Below are positions 40,934 through 49,929 of a DNA stretch of 64,000 bases, in pieces (the stretch's first letter is position 1; every line of letters begins with the position of its first letter). The notes beneath the pieces are model-generated. The model saw only the letters and a program-made list of their open reading frames with translations. It searched no databases and had not been told where the DNA came from. The DNA is from Picocystis sp. L7. Taxonomy: Eukaryota; Chlorophyta; Picocystophyceae; Picocystales; Picocystaceae. The translations under genes were made by a program, and so were the position numbers. The stretch spans positions 1 to 64,000 of the forward strand of contig QXJR01000008.1 in assembly GCA_020975725.1 (NCBI GenBank), in the 5' to 3' direction.

Positions 40934-42190
40934 GCCCACGTCCCACTCGAAAGACACGTGTGAACCCGACTCGCCAGGCGTCCTTCCTCCAGGAAGTGGC
41001 GACGTTGAACCAAGTTAAGCAACCAAGGTGTCACGTACTTCACCGGACGACCGCCCGGGTGACGAAGGGACAACTTCGACCCAAAGAGGAGGGACGTTGC
41101 GAGGTCGTGTGTGGACCAAAGTTCGAACTACCCTTGATGGTGGGCCACTATGCAAGGCTCAGCTTACTGTGATTGAGATGAAAGCAATCTAACAGACACG
41201 CGCATGCTTGCTCCCACGCGCCATCCACGAGAGAGTACAACGTGCAACTTGAAAGAAGGGAAGAGGACGTGCTAGGGACACGGCTCGACGATACCCTGAG
41301 ACACTCTCATCGACGTAAACGCACGAACTACTTGCCAAATGGAGGGAGGGCCACTGGAGGCCTTCCTACCCTCCACGGGAGTTTCTTCTCCGCCGTCGTG
41401 AAATCGATGGGGGGGGATGGGGTCGGTCACACGAACCAGGAGGACGTGACATGCATTGCAACCCAAGTGGAAGAAAGCTCACCGGCGACAAACCCATCGA
41501 CTCGAGATCCGTAGAAGATCCGAAGAAAGGTCCACGTGGCGGATCGTATCCGAGGAATCAAGGCCGGGGAAAGACCCCTCGTCCACGACACCAACGAACC
41601 CGCGGTAGCCAGCGAATCCTACCTAGAATCATGGCCTTCCATCGATGTGTACCGCTCCGAAAGAGGAGGGTTTCTTGGACCGTCCTCCCTCCAATTTGTC
41701 GTGGTTCGCGCCCATTTTGCTCTTGAGGAGGAACATAAGAATTCGCGAAACGATGGCGTAGGACGAGTGGGGGTGGGCCTCGAGCAGGCCGGTGAACGTA
41801 TGGCTAGTGTACAAGCACTTGATTGCTCCGGAGTCGAGGAAGGACACGCCGGCAAACGCGTGGAATCTCCCTCCCTTTCCGTGGGTGGATGGAACGCGCC
41901 CCCAAGCCGTCCGAGGCAGTCGGGTACTTGTTCATTGGACGCCTGACGACCAAGCCGTGCCACAACCTAAACCATGGCAACCTTCCACCTTGCGTCTTTC
42001 GCTTTCGCTACCATGCATCGATGTTTCCATGCCGCCATTCGTCCTCCGCTCCACTATGCTTGGATGGAACAAGCCCGTCTGCATCGTCCTAGCAAGGAAG
42101 ACGATTGGGTGATGGAAAGCCTGGGATGATCTCGGCATTCCCGAGGTTTGGATCCGGCTGGTCTGTTGGCGCAACGTTTGGACAACAGCC
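40934..42190. other. Spacer upstream of the COA3-like and SpoU genes
   Basis: A 1257-bp divergent gap. No gene was recognised; frames of 90-150 codons overlap on both strands without domains. The centre (41200-42100) is less GC-rich than the genes. It should contain promoters for the COA3-like gene (left) and the SpoU methyltransferase (right). Confidence 0.4.
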
Positions 42191-43054
42191 ATGGCGCTGG
42201 TGGCGAGCGAGGAACTGCAACGCATGGCGGATGAAGGAGAGCCTCTTGGACCTGACCAGGAAGGAGACGGAGACCAGGAAGAAGCGCCCAGGCGCCTGCG
42301 AAAGGCGGAGGCGGTGCTGCTGCAACGCACTTCGCGCGTGGTGGTGGTGTTGGAACGCAGCTGCGATGCGTACAACCACATGGCCGTGCTTCGGAGCGCG
42401 GAAGCCTTTGGAGTGCAGCACGTCTGGATCGTGGAACCGGTGGAGATGCGAACCGGAAGAGGAGACAGGACGCAAGTGGAATCTTACATCCAACGGATTT
42501 CCAGGCAGAGTGCCGAATGGCTCACCGTGCGACGCTTCGACACGCCGGAATCCTGCATCGAAGCATTGAGGAGAGACGAGAGAGAAATATGGGTCACCGA
42601 TCTCAGCTTAGAAGCCTGTTCGATGGAGAGATTGGAGAAGAAAGACGTGCCGATGCGGTTCGCGGTGGTGTTTGGCAGGGAGTCGGATGGGGTGTCTTCT
42701 CAAATGCTCCAAGCTGCAGACAGGAGGGTGTACTTGCCCATGCGCGGCTTTGCAGAGTCGTTCAATCTGTCCGTCTCTTCCGCCCTCCTCTTACAGAGGG
42801 TATTCCTTCTTTGCCCGGAAGCACACGGAGACATGACGGAGGAAGAGAGGCAGGTGCTCCGAACCAACTGGTACGCGAAGCTGGCCAGGAACGACAAGCA
42901 ACGGGCAGCGTACCACCCGTACCTGGCCAACCCACCGCTCCCATTCAGGGATCTGAGAAGGCTGGAGGAACACCGGACCTCTTGGGTGCAGAAGAAAGTA
43001 AAGACGAGGGTACACATGAGGGAAGAGGAGTTAGCCGGTAGGGACAGGTGTTGA
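42191..43054 (+). CDS. SpoU/TrmH-family tRNA or rRNA 2'-O-methyltransferase
   Basis: A 287-residue SPOUT enzyme. The three SpoU motifs are present: NHMAVLRSAEAFGV (about 62-75), VVFGRESDGVS (about 158-168) and LPMRGFAESFNLSVSSALLL (about 180-199), which form the trefoil-knot SAM site. The C-terminal TEEERQVLRTNWYAKLA segment also occurs in bacterial TrmH (tRNA Gm18). The N-terminal 45 residues are acidic then basic, with no obvious plastid signal. tRNA Gm18 methylation is the likely activity but is inferred. Convergent with the PRODH gene, 46 bp apart. Confidence 0.9.
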   Translation: MALVASEELQRMADEGEPLGPDQEGDGDQEEAPRRLRKAEAVLLQRTSRVVVVLERSCDAYNHMAVLRSAEAFGVQHVWIVEPVEMRTGRGDRTQVESYIQRISRQSAEWLTVRRFDTPESCIEALRRDEREIWVTDLSLEACSMERLEKKDVPMRFAVVFGRESDGVSSQMLQAADRRVYLPMRGFAESFNLSVSSALLLQRVFLLCPEAHGDMTEEERQVLRTNWYAKLARNDKQRAAYHPYLANPPLPFRDLRRLEEHRTSWVQKKVKTRVHMREEELAGRDRC

Positions 43055-43100
43055 ATCGTGCTGTACATGTACTTACATTATACATGTTCACGCAGTGTTT

Positions 43101-44732
43101 CTACAGAGAGCAAAGCCTGCGAGTGAATGCTCTCATGATCAGTTCGCGCTCCCCAGAGGAACGGCTGAGAATGGCACTGTTCTCCTGTGCGCGCCTGATC
43201 AGGAACGGCATGACATCGGAGACCTTTCCGTATGGCACAAGTTTGGCCACCCGATATCCATGCTTTCCTAAGGTAAATGTCAAGTGATCTGCCATTCCTT
43301 TGAGCTGTCCAAAGAACACATCGGACGATCCCCTTGGAATGCTCCACTCTTTCATGCGTTCCAGTGCATGCTCCACGCTGGCTTGGGAGTGACTTGCAAT
43401 AAATACACTGCTCGTGCCACGTCCCACCTCCCTGAGCAGAGAGTCCAAGCACCGGTTGAAGTTCTGATCCGTATCCTCTTTGGAATCGTGGATCGGAGAG
43501 GGGAGCCCTTTGGATTCTGCAAGTGCGCGCTCCGAGTCCATATATGCTCCCCGAACGATTTTTGCACCGAGCTTGAATCCTTTCTCGGATGCCTCGCGCA
43601 ACTCCCACTCCAGCTCCTTGTCGCTGTTCTTCAGGTACAACTGGTAAGTCTGGTACACGTACGTACCACCCCGGTTGTACTTCTGCTGCATCTGGAATGC
43701 CATTTGGTCCATCGTGCGTTGGAAGTATGTCTGCTCTGCGTCCACCAGGAGACGAACTCCTTTTTCTGCAGCATGCTCGCCTAGTGCGAACATCCTCCGT
43801 TGCAGGTCCTGTGCCTCGGCAATGTCGCCTTCATCAAAATTTACATCGGCGACATCCTGGAGATTCTTCAAGTCTACAATGGGTAGATTCTTGCACCAGC
43901 GTCGGTAATTTACAGGTGTTCCGACGGGCAAGTCCAGGACGTCCTGCAGTGGATCAGAGGACCACATGTTGGGTCCATAGTGGAAGTTGTTCTTGAACAC
44001 TCGCATGAACGCGGACCTAGGAATGGTGCCCGCGCCATCAACGTCCTCTTCAGCAAACTTGGAGTATACAAAGTTAAGCAGCTGTGAGGATTTCTGGAGA
44101 AAGTCTGGTCTGGCCAAGGCCGTGACTTTGATGGCAGTGAAACCATCGCTGTCAAGGGATTTCACGACATCCATGGTGCGGAGAAACTCGTTGAACGTCT
44201 GTTCCATGGCCTCTCCGTGACTGATTGAGCCGTCGGAGAGATCCGCTTCCTTCGCGTAGTCCAAGATACTGTTCACCCCTCGGGCACGCAGTCCAGTGAT
44301 GGCATCTTCCAAGGCCTTGGGGTTATCATCGACACAGAAGTGCCTGAACATGGTGTGTTTGATGGCAAACTCCACGGTCTTCGTGCCCAACACCTTCTTG
44401 GAGAAGTCCAGCACTGCCTCGCAGTTCTGCACCAGAGGCCTTATGGAGGTGGTCCCAAGAATGGCCCAGGAGAATAGGAGGGTGCCTAGGGTGTGCCCTC
44501 GGAACGCGGCGTCCACGTCGTTGAAGTTGGGTTCGGAGAGTCCGATGGGTCCGTCGTGCGTGGTATCCAGCGGCACGAGGCCATGCTGCATCGACATGGA
44601 ACGTGGTTGATCGAACACGTCCACGGCCATGGACGGTCCAGCGGGCAGGTCCGTTCGCCTGGGCCAGGCCCAGGCGTTGGCGCGCGCCACTGCTTCACGG
44701 CGCGGTGCGCGTTGCAGGATGCGCCATGCCAT
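43101..44732 (-). CDS. Mitochondrial proline dehydrogenase
   Basis: A 543-residue FAD enzyme that oxidises proline to pyrroline-5-carboxylate. Signatures: RLLVDAEQTYFQ, YVYQTYQLYLK, GAKIVRGAYMDSERALA and IASHSQASVEHAL. An EF-hand-like insert (EEDVDGAGTIPRSAFMRVF) sits mid-protein; its loop has DxDGxG but ends in Ala at position 12, so calcium binding is doubtful. The start at 44732 (MAWRILQRAPRREAVARANA) gives an amphipathic, Arg-rich mitochondrial presequence. The frame continues another 217 codons upstream without protein character. Confidence 0.94.
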   Translation of the reverse strand: MAWRILQRAPRREAVARANAWAWPRRTDLPAGPSMAVDVFDQPRSMSMQHGLVPLDTTHDGPIGLSEPNFNDVDAAFRGHTLGTLLFSWAILGTTSIRPLVQNCEAVLDFSKKVLGTKTVEFAIKHTMFRHFCVDDNPKALEDAITGLRARGVNSILDYAKEADLSDGSISHGEAMEQTFNEFLRTMDVVKSLDSDGFTAIKVTALARPDFLQKSSQLLNFVYSKFAEEDVDGAGTIPRSAFMRVFKNNFHYGPNMWSSDPLQDVLDLPVGTPVNYRRWCKNLPIVDLKNLQDVADVNFDEGDIAEAQDLQRRMFALGEHAAEKGVRLLVDAEQTYFQRTMDQMAFQMQQKYNRGGTYVYQTYQLYLKNSDKELEWELREASEKGFKLGAKIVRGAYMDSERALAESKGLPSPIHDSKEDTDQNFNRCLDSLLREVGRGTSSVFIASHSQASVEHALERMKEWSIPRGSSDVFFGQLKGMADHLTFTLGKHGYRVAKLVPYGKVSDVMPFLIRRAQENSAILSRSSGERELIMRAFTRRLCSL

Positions 44733-45430
44733 CCCCTGTGTCGGTCTTCGGCGGTTCGCTTGGGGGCTGCAGCGTGCGCTTGAGAGCGCCACACGCGCGC
44801 GCGCGCGTGTGACGAGGGAACCTTGATCTGAAGCCTCGTCAGCTTTGCCCTCCTGAAGACACGCCCCACTCTTGGCCAAAGGGACACCCTTTTCCAATGG
44901 TCTGGGGTCAACCTTCCGGATCCTTCCAATCGATCGAGACGACGTACGGGTTCGAAGCCACGAACCGACGGGTTCGCCCCGATCGGGTAGGAGGGGAGCT
45001 CCCCTGCCACGGCACGCGCCGCCATTGGGCGAGGAGGGACAGCCTGGCACCCTCCCGGGTGCTGATTGGTGGATGGCTTCGGCACGGGGCTTCTCGTCCG
45101 TTCGTCGGGGCTTCGGGACGGCATCACGTGAAGAAACCGAGGCTTCGAATATGGAACATGACCCGCTGAGGAACGCGTCGTGACCCGATTCGTCACCCCC
45201 CTGGGTCGGACCGCTAGGGTACGCCCTCTGCGAGCGATGGGTGTCTCGCACGCGGTTCGTGAACTGTGAGACTGCCGGGGGGGGCAGCAGGATTGGGTCG
45301 TTCTGCCCAACGTCTTCGTTCTCACCTTCGAACCCGCAATCGCATCGTGGATAAGGACGAAAAGGAAACCTCCATCGACACATGCATGCGCTTGGAAGGT
45401 AGGATTACAACTGCCGACGATCTGGACACA
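44733..45430. promoter_or_regulatory. Upstream region of PRODH / 3' flank of Cys-rich gene
   Basis: A 698-bp gap between minus-strand genes. It contains an alternating CG/CA run near 44793-44811 (cacgcgcgcgcgcgtgtgac). No gene was recognised. Confidence 0.35.
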
Positions 45431-46753
45431 TCACCACGCACCAGGGTTTTGATCCAGAGGGGGTGGAGGGACGACCATGGCGACCGAAGGTGGCGGGGAA
45501 GAAGATTCGCCCTCAGCCAGCAATCGAGTCACCAAAGCGTGGTTGCGCTTGGCAGCATAGGCCATCCCCGTGGCCCCCAAAAGCAATCCTCCCATGATCC
45601 CACCTATGAGCCCACCCACAAAAGCACCCACAGAAATCCCTGAATCCCCACTGCTGCTGCCTGAACTGCCCTGATCTTGCGTACTGGCAGGAATCACAAC
45701 CTCGCCCGTGTCGTTGTCTGGGCACAAGTGCATGATGCCCAAGATTCCATCGTTGCTGGAGCAAATGCCCGGTCTCGGAATGTCAACTGGAAAGCTTGTA
45801 TTGGAGCAATGCCGGCAATCGTCATCCCGACAGGCAATGAGGTAGTGAGAATCAGCCCATTCCTCATCGGAAACGCTCGGGTCCACCTCACAGTCGTAGT
45901 ACGTGATGAAAGAGCTGAGGTTTACCCGAGGAGGAAGATTCTCCCGGATGCTGGTCGGCAGAACATTGCAAACGCCGTCCACAGTAAGCCTGCGCACCCT
46001 TCCGGTACAGTCCTCGTTGTCGAAAAAGACTGTTTCCCCATGTACCCTCGGAGTGCTGGACACTCTGCTGTTCGAGCAGATAATCTGCCAACTAGCTTCC
46101 CTTGCCGAAGACGAAGAGCACTGGTTCGGGGCCACGTTGTCTAAGCTCATTGCATCGGCCTCCGTGCAGCTTTCACAGCTTGCATCCTCGCAAAACAGAA
46201 CCTGGTGTTGACCATTCGCGTCACCACAATCATACTGCACCAGGAGGTGACTCATGCCGCTGCACCTGTCGTGGCCTTGAAATGGGCAAGGTGTACAAAT
46301 TCCCTCGGTGATGGCTCGGTCGGGCCGTCCAGCGCAGTCGCTGTTGTCGAAGTGCAGGATCAGTGCGTGATCTTCTGGTCCCTGCGCCAGGATAGTGTCC
46401 GGACAGACGTGTTCCCACGAACTGCTTTCTCCACCGTGGCATTGTCCAGGCTCGGAGAGACTCCAGCTGGGTTTCACACAATCTTGGCAGTCGTCGTCGG
46501 TGCAGTAGAAGAAAGCACGCTCTTCGAGCCTGTCGCAGTCGTACTGCACCAGGAAGCTTCGATAGTTGGCATTTCCTGCTTCAGTGGGCATGGGATGGCA
46601 GCTGTCGTCTTCTCGAGAGACGTACGACGGCTCTCCCAAGCACTCGCCGTTGTCGTATCTCCTCACGGTGGCCCACCTGGTCTCTTCCTGCGTCCTGCTG
46701 GTCCCCCACAGGGCCGCAGACGCGAACAGCAGCGACGTCCAAACGCACCGCAT
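45431..46753 (-). CDS. Type I membrane protein with three tandem Cys-rich repeats, unknown family
   Basis: A 440-residue protein: signal peptide about 1-20 (MRCVWTSLLFASAALWGTSR), three homologous extracellular repeats (about 33-118, 135-227, 244-345), a Ser/Gly linker, one Gly-rich span (about 373-400, with GxxxG spacing) and a short Pro-rich tail. Each repeat shows [YF]DNxxCxG, a middle Cys, then YDC, then a cluster CxDxxCxxC (YCTDDDCQDC, FCEDASCESC, ACRDDDCRHC), then two more Cys. The even Cys count suggests disulfides. No known domain is recognised. The frame continues upstream through a tandem repeat as GWHKD copies; that is not coding, and the ATG at 46753 is used. Confidence 0.75.
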   Translation of the reverse strand: MRCVWTSLLFASAALWGTSRTQEETRWATVRRYDNGECLGEPSYVSREDDSCHPMPTEAGNANYRSFLVQYDCDRLEERAFFYCTDDDCQDCVKPSWSLSEPGQCHGGESSSWEHVCPDTILAQGPEDHALILHFDNSDCAGRPDRAITEGICTPCPFQGHDRCSGMSHLLVQYDCGDANGQHQVLFCEDASCESCTEADAMSLDNVAPNQCSSSSAREASWQIICSNSRVSSTPRVHGETVFFDNEDCTGRVRRLTVDGVCNVLPTSIRENLPPRVNLSSFITYYDCEVDPSVSDEEWADSHYLIACRDDDCRHCSNTSFPVDIPRPGICSSNDGILGIMHLCPDNDTGEVVIPASTQDQGSSGSSSGDSGISVGAFVGGLIGGIMGGLLLGATGMAYAAKRNHALVTRLLAEGESSSPPPSVAMVVPPPPLDQNPGAW

Positions 46754-47681
46754 CGACGTCGATCGAGGTCGCTCGCTCGACCGTGTGGGCACTGCTGTCT
46801 CTCCTCCCAGCCTTCCCTTCCACTTAACTGGTGCAAAAACTCGCTGGTTTCTTGGGGTGGAGGGGCGTTGGGCGGGTGGAGGCATTTGGCTTTCTTTGGT
46901 GGGTTGGCATGGACGAGCGTACCAAGCGCATTGGACGAGGGATGTCTTGTGTGGGAGCAATGATCGCAATGAATCGTGCTCGACCGCACAACTACTTGCA
47001 TGTCTAGCAATGTTCGGTCGTGCCCCGCTCGTCCATTTCTCCTCCAAGATTGTGCCTAGTGCTTGGTGCATCCTTCTCCCAATCCATCTGTGGACGCCAT
47101 CTTTGTGCCATCCATCCCTATGCCATCCATCCTTGTGCCATCCATCCTTGTGCCATCCATCCTTGTGCCATCCATCCTTGTGCCATCCATCCTTGTGCCA
47201 TCCATCCATGTGCCATCCATTCCTATGCCATCCATCCTTGTGCCATCCGTTCCAACGCCACTCATCCATTTCTATGCCACGCATGATTGTGCCGTTCATC
47301 CTTGTTTTCGTCCACCACCGCCGTTCCATGCCTGGACAAGCTTCGAAACCACCTCCACCCTCCCACCCTCCATTGCACTTCCATGTCCTCCTTCGCTGAA
47401 CACGGTCGTAAACTTCCCCGAGGAGAGAGGGACCAGGGAGAGTCTCAGAGAGGAGACGAGACCGCGTGTGTCGGATTGAACGAGGCGCGTGGCCATTGAA
47501 GCGCCTTTCGAGGCGAAGGAGGAGTCCCGCGGCCGTGGAAAGCGGCGAAGGAGGAAGGAGAGAGACGCAAGGATCGTCCGTGGTGGTCAGGTGTGCCCAA
47601 GGGGCGCGCGGAAGGTCGATTGAAGCGACAGAAAACCTCGAGGTCGGAACACCGACGAGAGGTCACCAGGCGAACGCAACC
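46754..47681. promoter_or_regulatory. Divergent promoter region of the Cys-rich gene and the 47682 gene
   Basis: A 928-bp gap holding the 15-bp minisatellite at 47096-47270. Apart from the repeat no feature was recognised. Confidence 0.4.
47096..47270. repeat. 15-bp minisatellite, about 11 copies
   Basis: Unit ccttgtgccatccat, repeated nearly perfectly from 47129 to 47206 and with substitutions at both ends. Because the unit is a multiple of three and lacks stops, all six frames can stay open (for example GWHKD on the minus strand), which explains long spurious frames here. Confidence 0.92.
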
Positions 47682-48152
47682 ATGCCGCTGGGAGAGCTGA
47701 GCAAATACATCGACGAGGAGATCCAGAAGCGAGAAGGAGGATCTGCTACGGTCCCCGTGGAAGATTCGGACGAAGACGGTGACGAGGAACTCCCCCTGTA
47801 CAGGAAACGGAAGACACCGGTGGCTAGCCTGCAGGTCGAAGGCGCGTCGGAAACAACGGCGCAACGCCTCTGCTACTCATGTGGCAAGGCGACTGGGTAC
47901 TGCTACGAACAGGTTGTGGCCAGGAAATCCATCTGCCTCCCTCTCACGGCCGTAGTCTTGATCCTACTGTTCTTGGGCTGGGCAGCCGCGTCGGGTTATA
48001 ACCTACCGGGCATGGGTGGCAATCCGGCTGCCATCCCTTCGGGCCGAAACTCGACGGCTGGAAAGAACACCGTGGATCCACCTCCATCGGAAATCCTTTC
48101 GCCACCTCCTCCGGCTCCGGAAACCGAAGACGATATTGACGAAGACGCTTGA
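47682..48152 (+). CDS. Small single-span membrane protein, function unknown
   Basis: A 156-residue protein from ATG 47682. Residues 1-50 are acidic and polar (DSDEDGDEELPLYRKRK), a short Cys motif CYSCGKATGYCYEQV follows, then a basic spot and one span (about 91-113, CLPLTAVVLILLFLGWAAAS). The C-terminal 40 residues are Pro/Glu/Asp-rich. With the acidic side before the span and no signal peptide, topology could be tail-out. No family is recognised. Convergent with the ferredoxin-J gene, 210 bp away. Confidence 0.6.
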   Translation: MPLGELSKYIDEEIQKREGGSATVPVEDSDEDGDEELPLYRKRKTPVASLQVEGASETTAQRLCYSCGKATGYCYEQVVARKSICLPLTAVVLILLFLGWAAASGYNLPGMGGNPAAIPSGRNSTAGKNTVDPPPSEILSPPPPAPETEDDIDEDA

Positions 48153-48362
48153 GAACGCACGGGTCTCGGGTGATGCAACATCTGCACCGATTGTACCACG
48201 CAGATTCCGATGCAGCACATTGGATATCTGCATCCTTGAATGAATAAGGGAAAACGTTTCGAACCATGCGATCTTTCTTCTATGACGTACTCCTGCTTGG
48301 CAGGCCCAATTCGATTACATATTTACATCCAACTTGCTCTGACTGTTGACCCAACTGCACAA

Positions 48363-49217
48363 TCACTGGCTTCCCTCAATAAAGTTTCCCCAGCCTTTCG
48401 CCCTCACCTCCTCTGACAGGTTCAACCATGCATTGCGGATTTCTTTCGACAACTTGTCCCCGTCAAAGGTGTTCCCCCTCCCCATCCACTCTTGCCCTTG
48501 CTCTTCCAACCGCCTGGACAGGTGAAACGCCGCATCGAACGGATCCGGTGGTCTTTGTCCCGGGTTCCCATTCATGATGGCAACTCCCACCCGCTTGGAG
48601 GCTGCCCCTTCTTGTACAACGTATTCCAAAATGGGCAGCTCTTGCTTCCTGACCCAATGTATGCAGTCGACAGGACAGGAATCGATGGCATCTTGGATTT
48701 CGTCTCGTTCATTGCCCCACTGGCAGAAGACCCTGGCACGACCGTGTTCTCCTTCCATGGTGAACGTGTTCGGCGCGATGTTGTTGCACATTCTGCATCC
48801 AATGCATGTCGTTTCGTCCACGAAAGTGCCTTGTTCTTCTTCCGGCTCCCCGTTCCAGTAGCTCCTCATCCGTCCGTCGAACCCGGCAGCGACGCTTCCG
48901 TTCCTCCTCCTCTCTTCGTCGTAGGCCAGGCGCATCTGATCGTCCGACAGCGTGTCGTACGCATGGTTGAGGAGCACACAGACCGGTTCTCCTGCTTCTC
49001 CGACCACGTCCGGATGGCAGAACTTCTGCAGGCGTCGGTACTGCGTCCGGATTTCTTCCGTGCTGGCCGTCGGTTCCACGGCCAGCAGCTGGTAGTAGTC
49101 CGTGGGGCAGGAGTTGCTTTTCTCGGCACTCACTCGCACCCTCCAGCACCTTCTCGCGCTGCCTTTTCGCGCGCAGGGAAGCTTTCCCGCGCTTGCGAAG
49201 CGCGTGCACGAGGCCAT
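48363..49217 (-). CDS. Plastid J-domain protein with 4Fe-4S ferredoxin module
   Basis: A 284-residue protein: basic transit peptide about 1-32 (MASCTRFASAGKLPCARKGS), J-domain about 40-105 with intact HPD (FCHPDVVGE), then a ferredoxin-like cluster-binding stretch CIGCRMCNNIAPNTF and CPVDCIHWV (four Cys). Chlamydomonas CDJ3-5 and plant DJC76/77/82 share this fusion; they pair with plastid HSP70 and are thought to sense redox or Fe-S status. The C-terminal 80 residues are conserved-looking but without a named domain. It supports a photosynthetic plastid. Confidence 0.93.
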   Translation of the reverse strand: MASCTRFASAGKLPCARKGSARRCWRVRVSAEKSNSCPTDYYQLLAVEPTASTEEIRTQYRRLQKFCHPDVVGEAGEPVCVLLNHAYDTLSDDQMRLAYDEERRRNGSVAAGFDGRMRSYWNGEPEEEQGTFVDETTCIGCRMCNNIAPNTFTMEGEHGRARVFCQWGNERDEIQDAIDSCPVDCIHWVRKQELPILEYVVQEGAASKRVGVAIMNGNPGQRPPDPFDAAFHLSRRLEEQGQEWMGRGNTFDGDKLSKEIRNAWLNLSEEVRAKGWGNFIEGSQ

Positions 49218-49929
49218 GTCGAACGCTTCCTTCCACCAGTGGTGGTGGACCTACGGATTGTCCCGGTCCCCTTGATCGGGGAGACCGGCGGGTCGACCGG
49301 GGACGCTTCCCGATCGAAAGGGAAACCTCCCCGGTTCCCAACCGGGACGGTGCGAGATCTTCCGGGTGGTGGGTCCAGGGACGTCGGTCTATTCAAGGGA
49401 GCGGTTCCAGCCCAACCGTTGGAAGGTTGGGTGGGTTTCCTTGGGAACCGAAGAAAACAAAGGGCACAAGGGGAAGGGGTGGCAAGGACACATGTCCACG
49501 TGTACGTACCCATGAGATCCCACCCCACGGGGTACCAAGAGCGGTGTTGCCACATAGAAGAGGAGAGGAGCGTTCGTCCAAGCCTTGCACGAGCGCCACC
49601 GGATGGCAATGCTTTCCTGTGGAGAGGCAGGGAGCTTGCCTAGTGAATCTTGCAACGAGATCCACCACGATCTGCTCCGATGCCGCGATCCTCCCATCGA
49701 ATGCGTGCGACACGCAAACCTCGCGCGTGCGTGATGGGGCGATCCATCATCCACACGCAAGCCATGCGCTTGGCACGCAACTCCTGCCCATCGAGAGCAA
49801 GGTCCCCCCATGGTTCTCTCCCAACCATGGCTGCTCCATGTATGCCGCATCCCATGAATCCGATCCGGGGAGTGGCAGGACAACAGTTAAGTCCATGTTT
49901 AACCTCGTGTGGACGTTCATTCCTGGCGC
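49218..49929. promoter_or_regulatory. Divergent promoter region of the ferredoxin-J and pfkB genes
   Basis: A 712-bp gap. The left 150 bp are palindrome-rich (GGTCGACCGGGG, CCCGATCGAAAGGGAAACC, CCCCGGTTCCCAACCGGG near 49290-49350). No gene was recognised. Confidence 0.4.

Noticed and set aside
44733-45383. 217-codon N-terminal extension of proline dehydrogenase
   Set aside because: Arg/Ser/Pro-rich with no conservation signs; the internal ATG yields a typical mitochondrial presequence.
47096-47270. CRISPR-like array
   Set aside because: Units are 15 bp, contiguous and without spacers; this is a minisatellite in a eukaryotic genome.
46754-47329. Extension of the Cys-rich gene upstream as a GWHKD repeat protein
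   Set aside because: The repeat is a 15-bp minisatellite open in several frames; a good signal peptide follows at the ATG at 46753.
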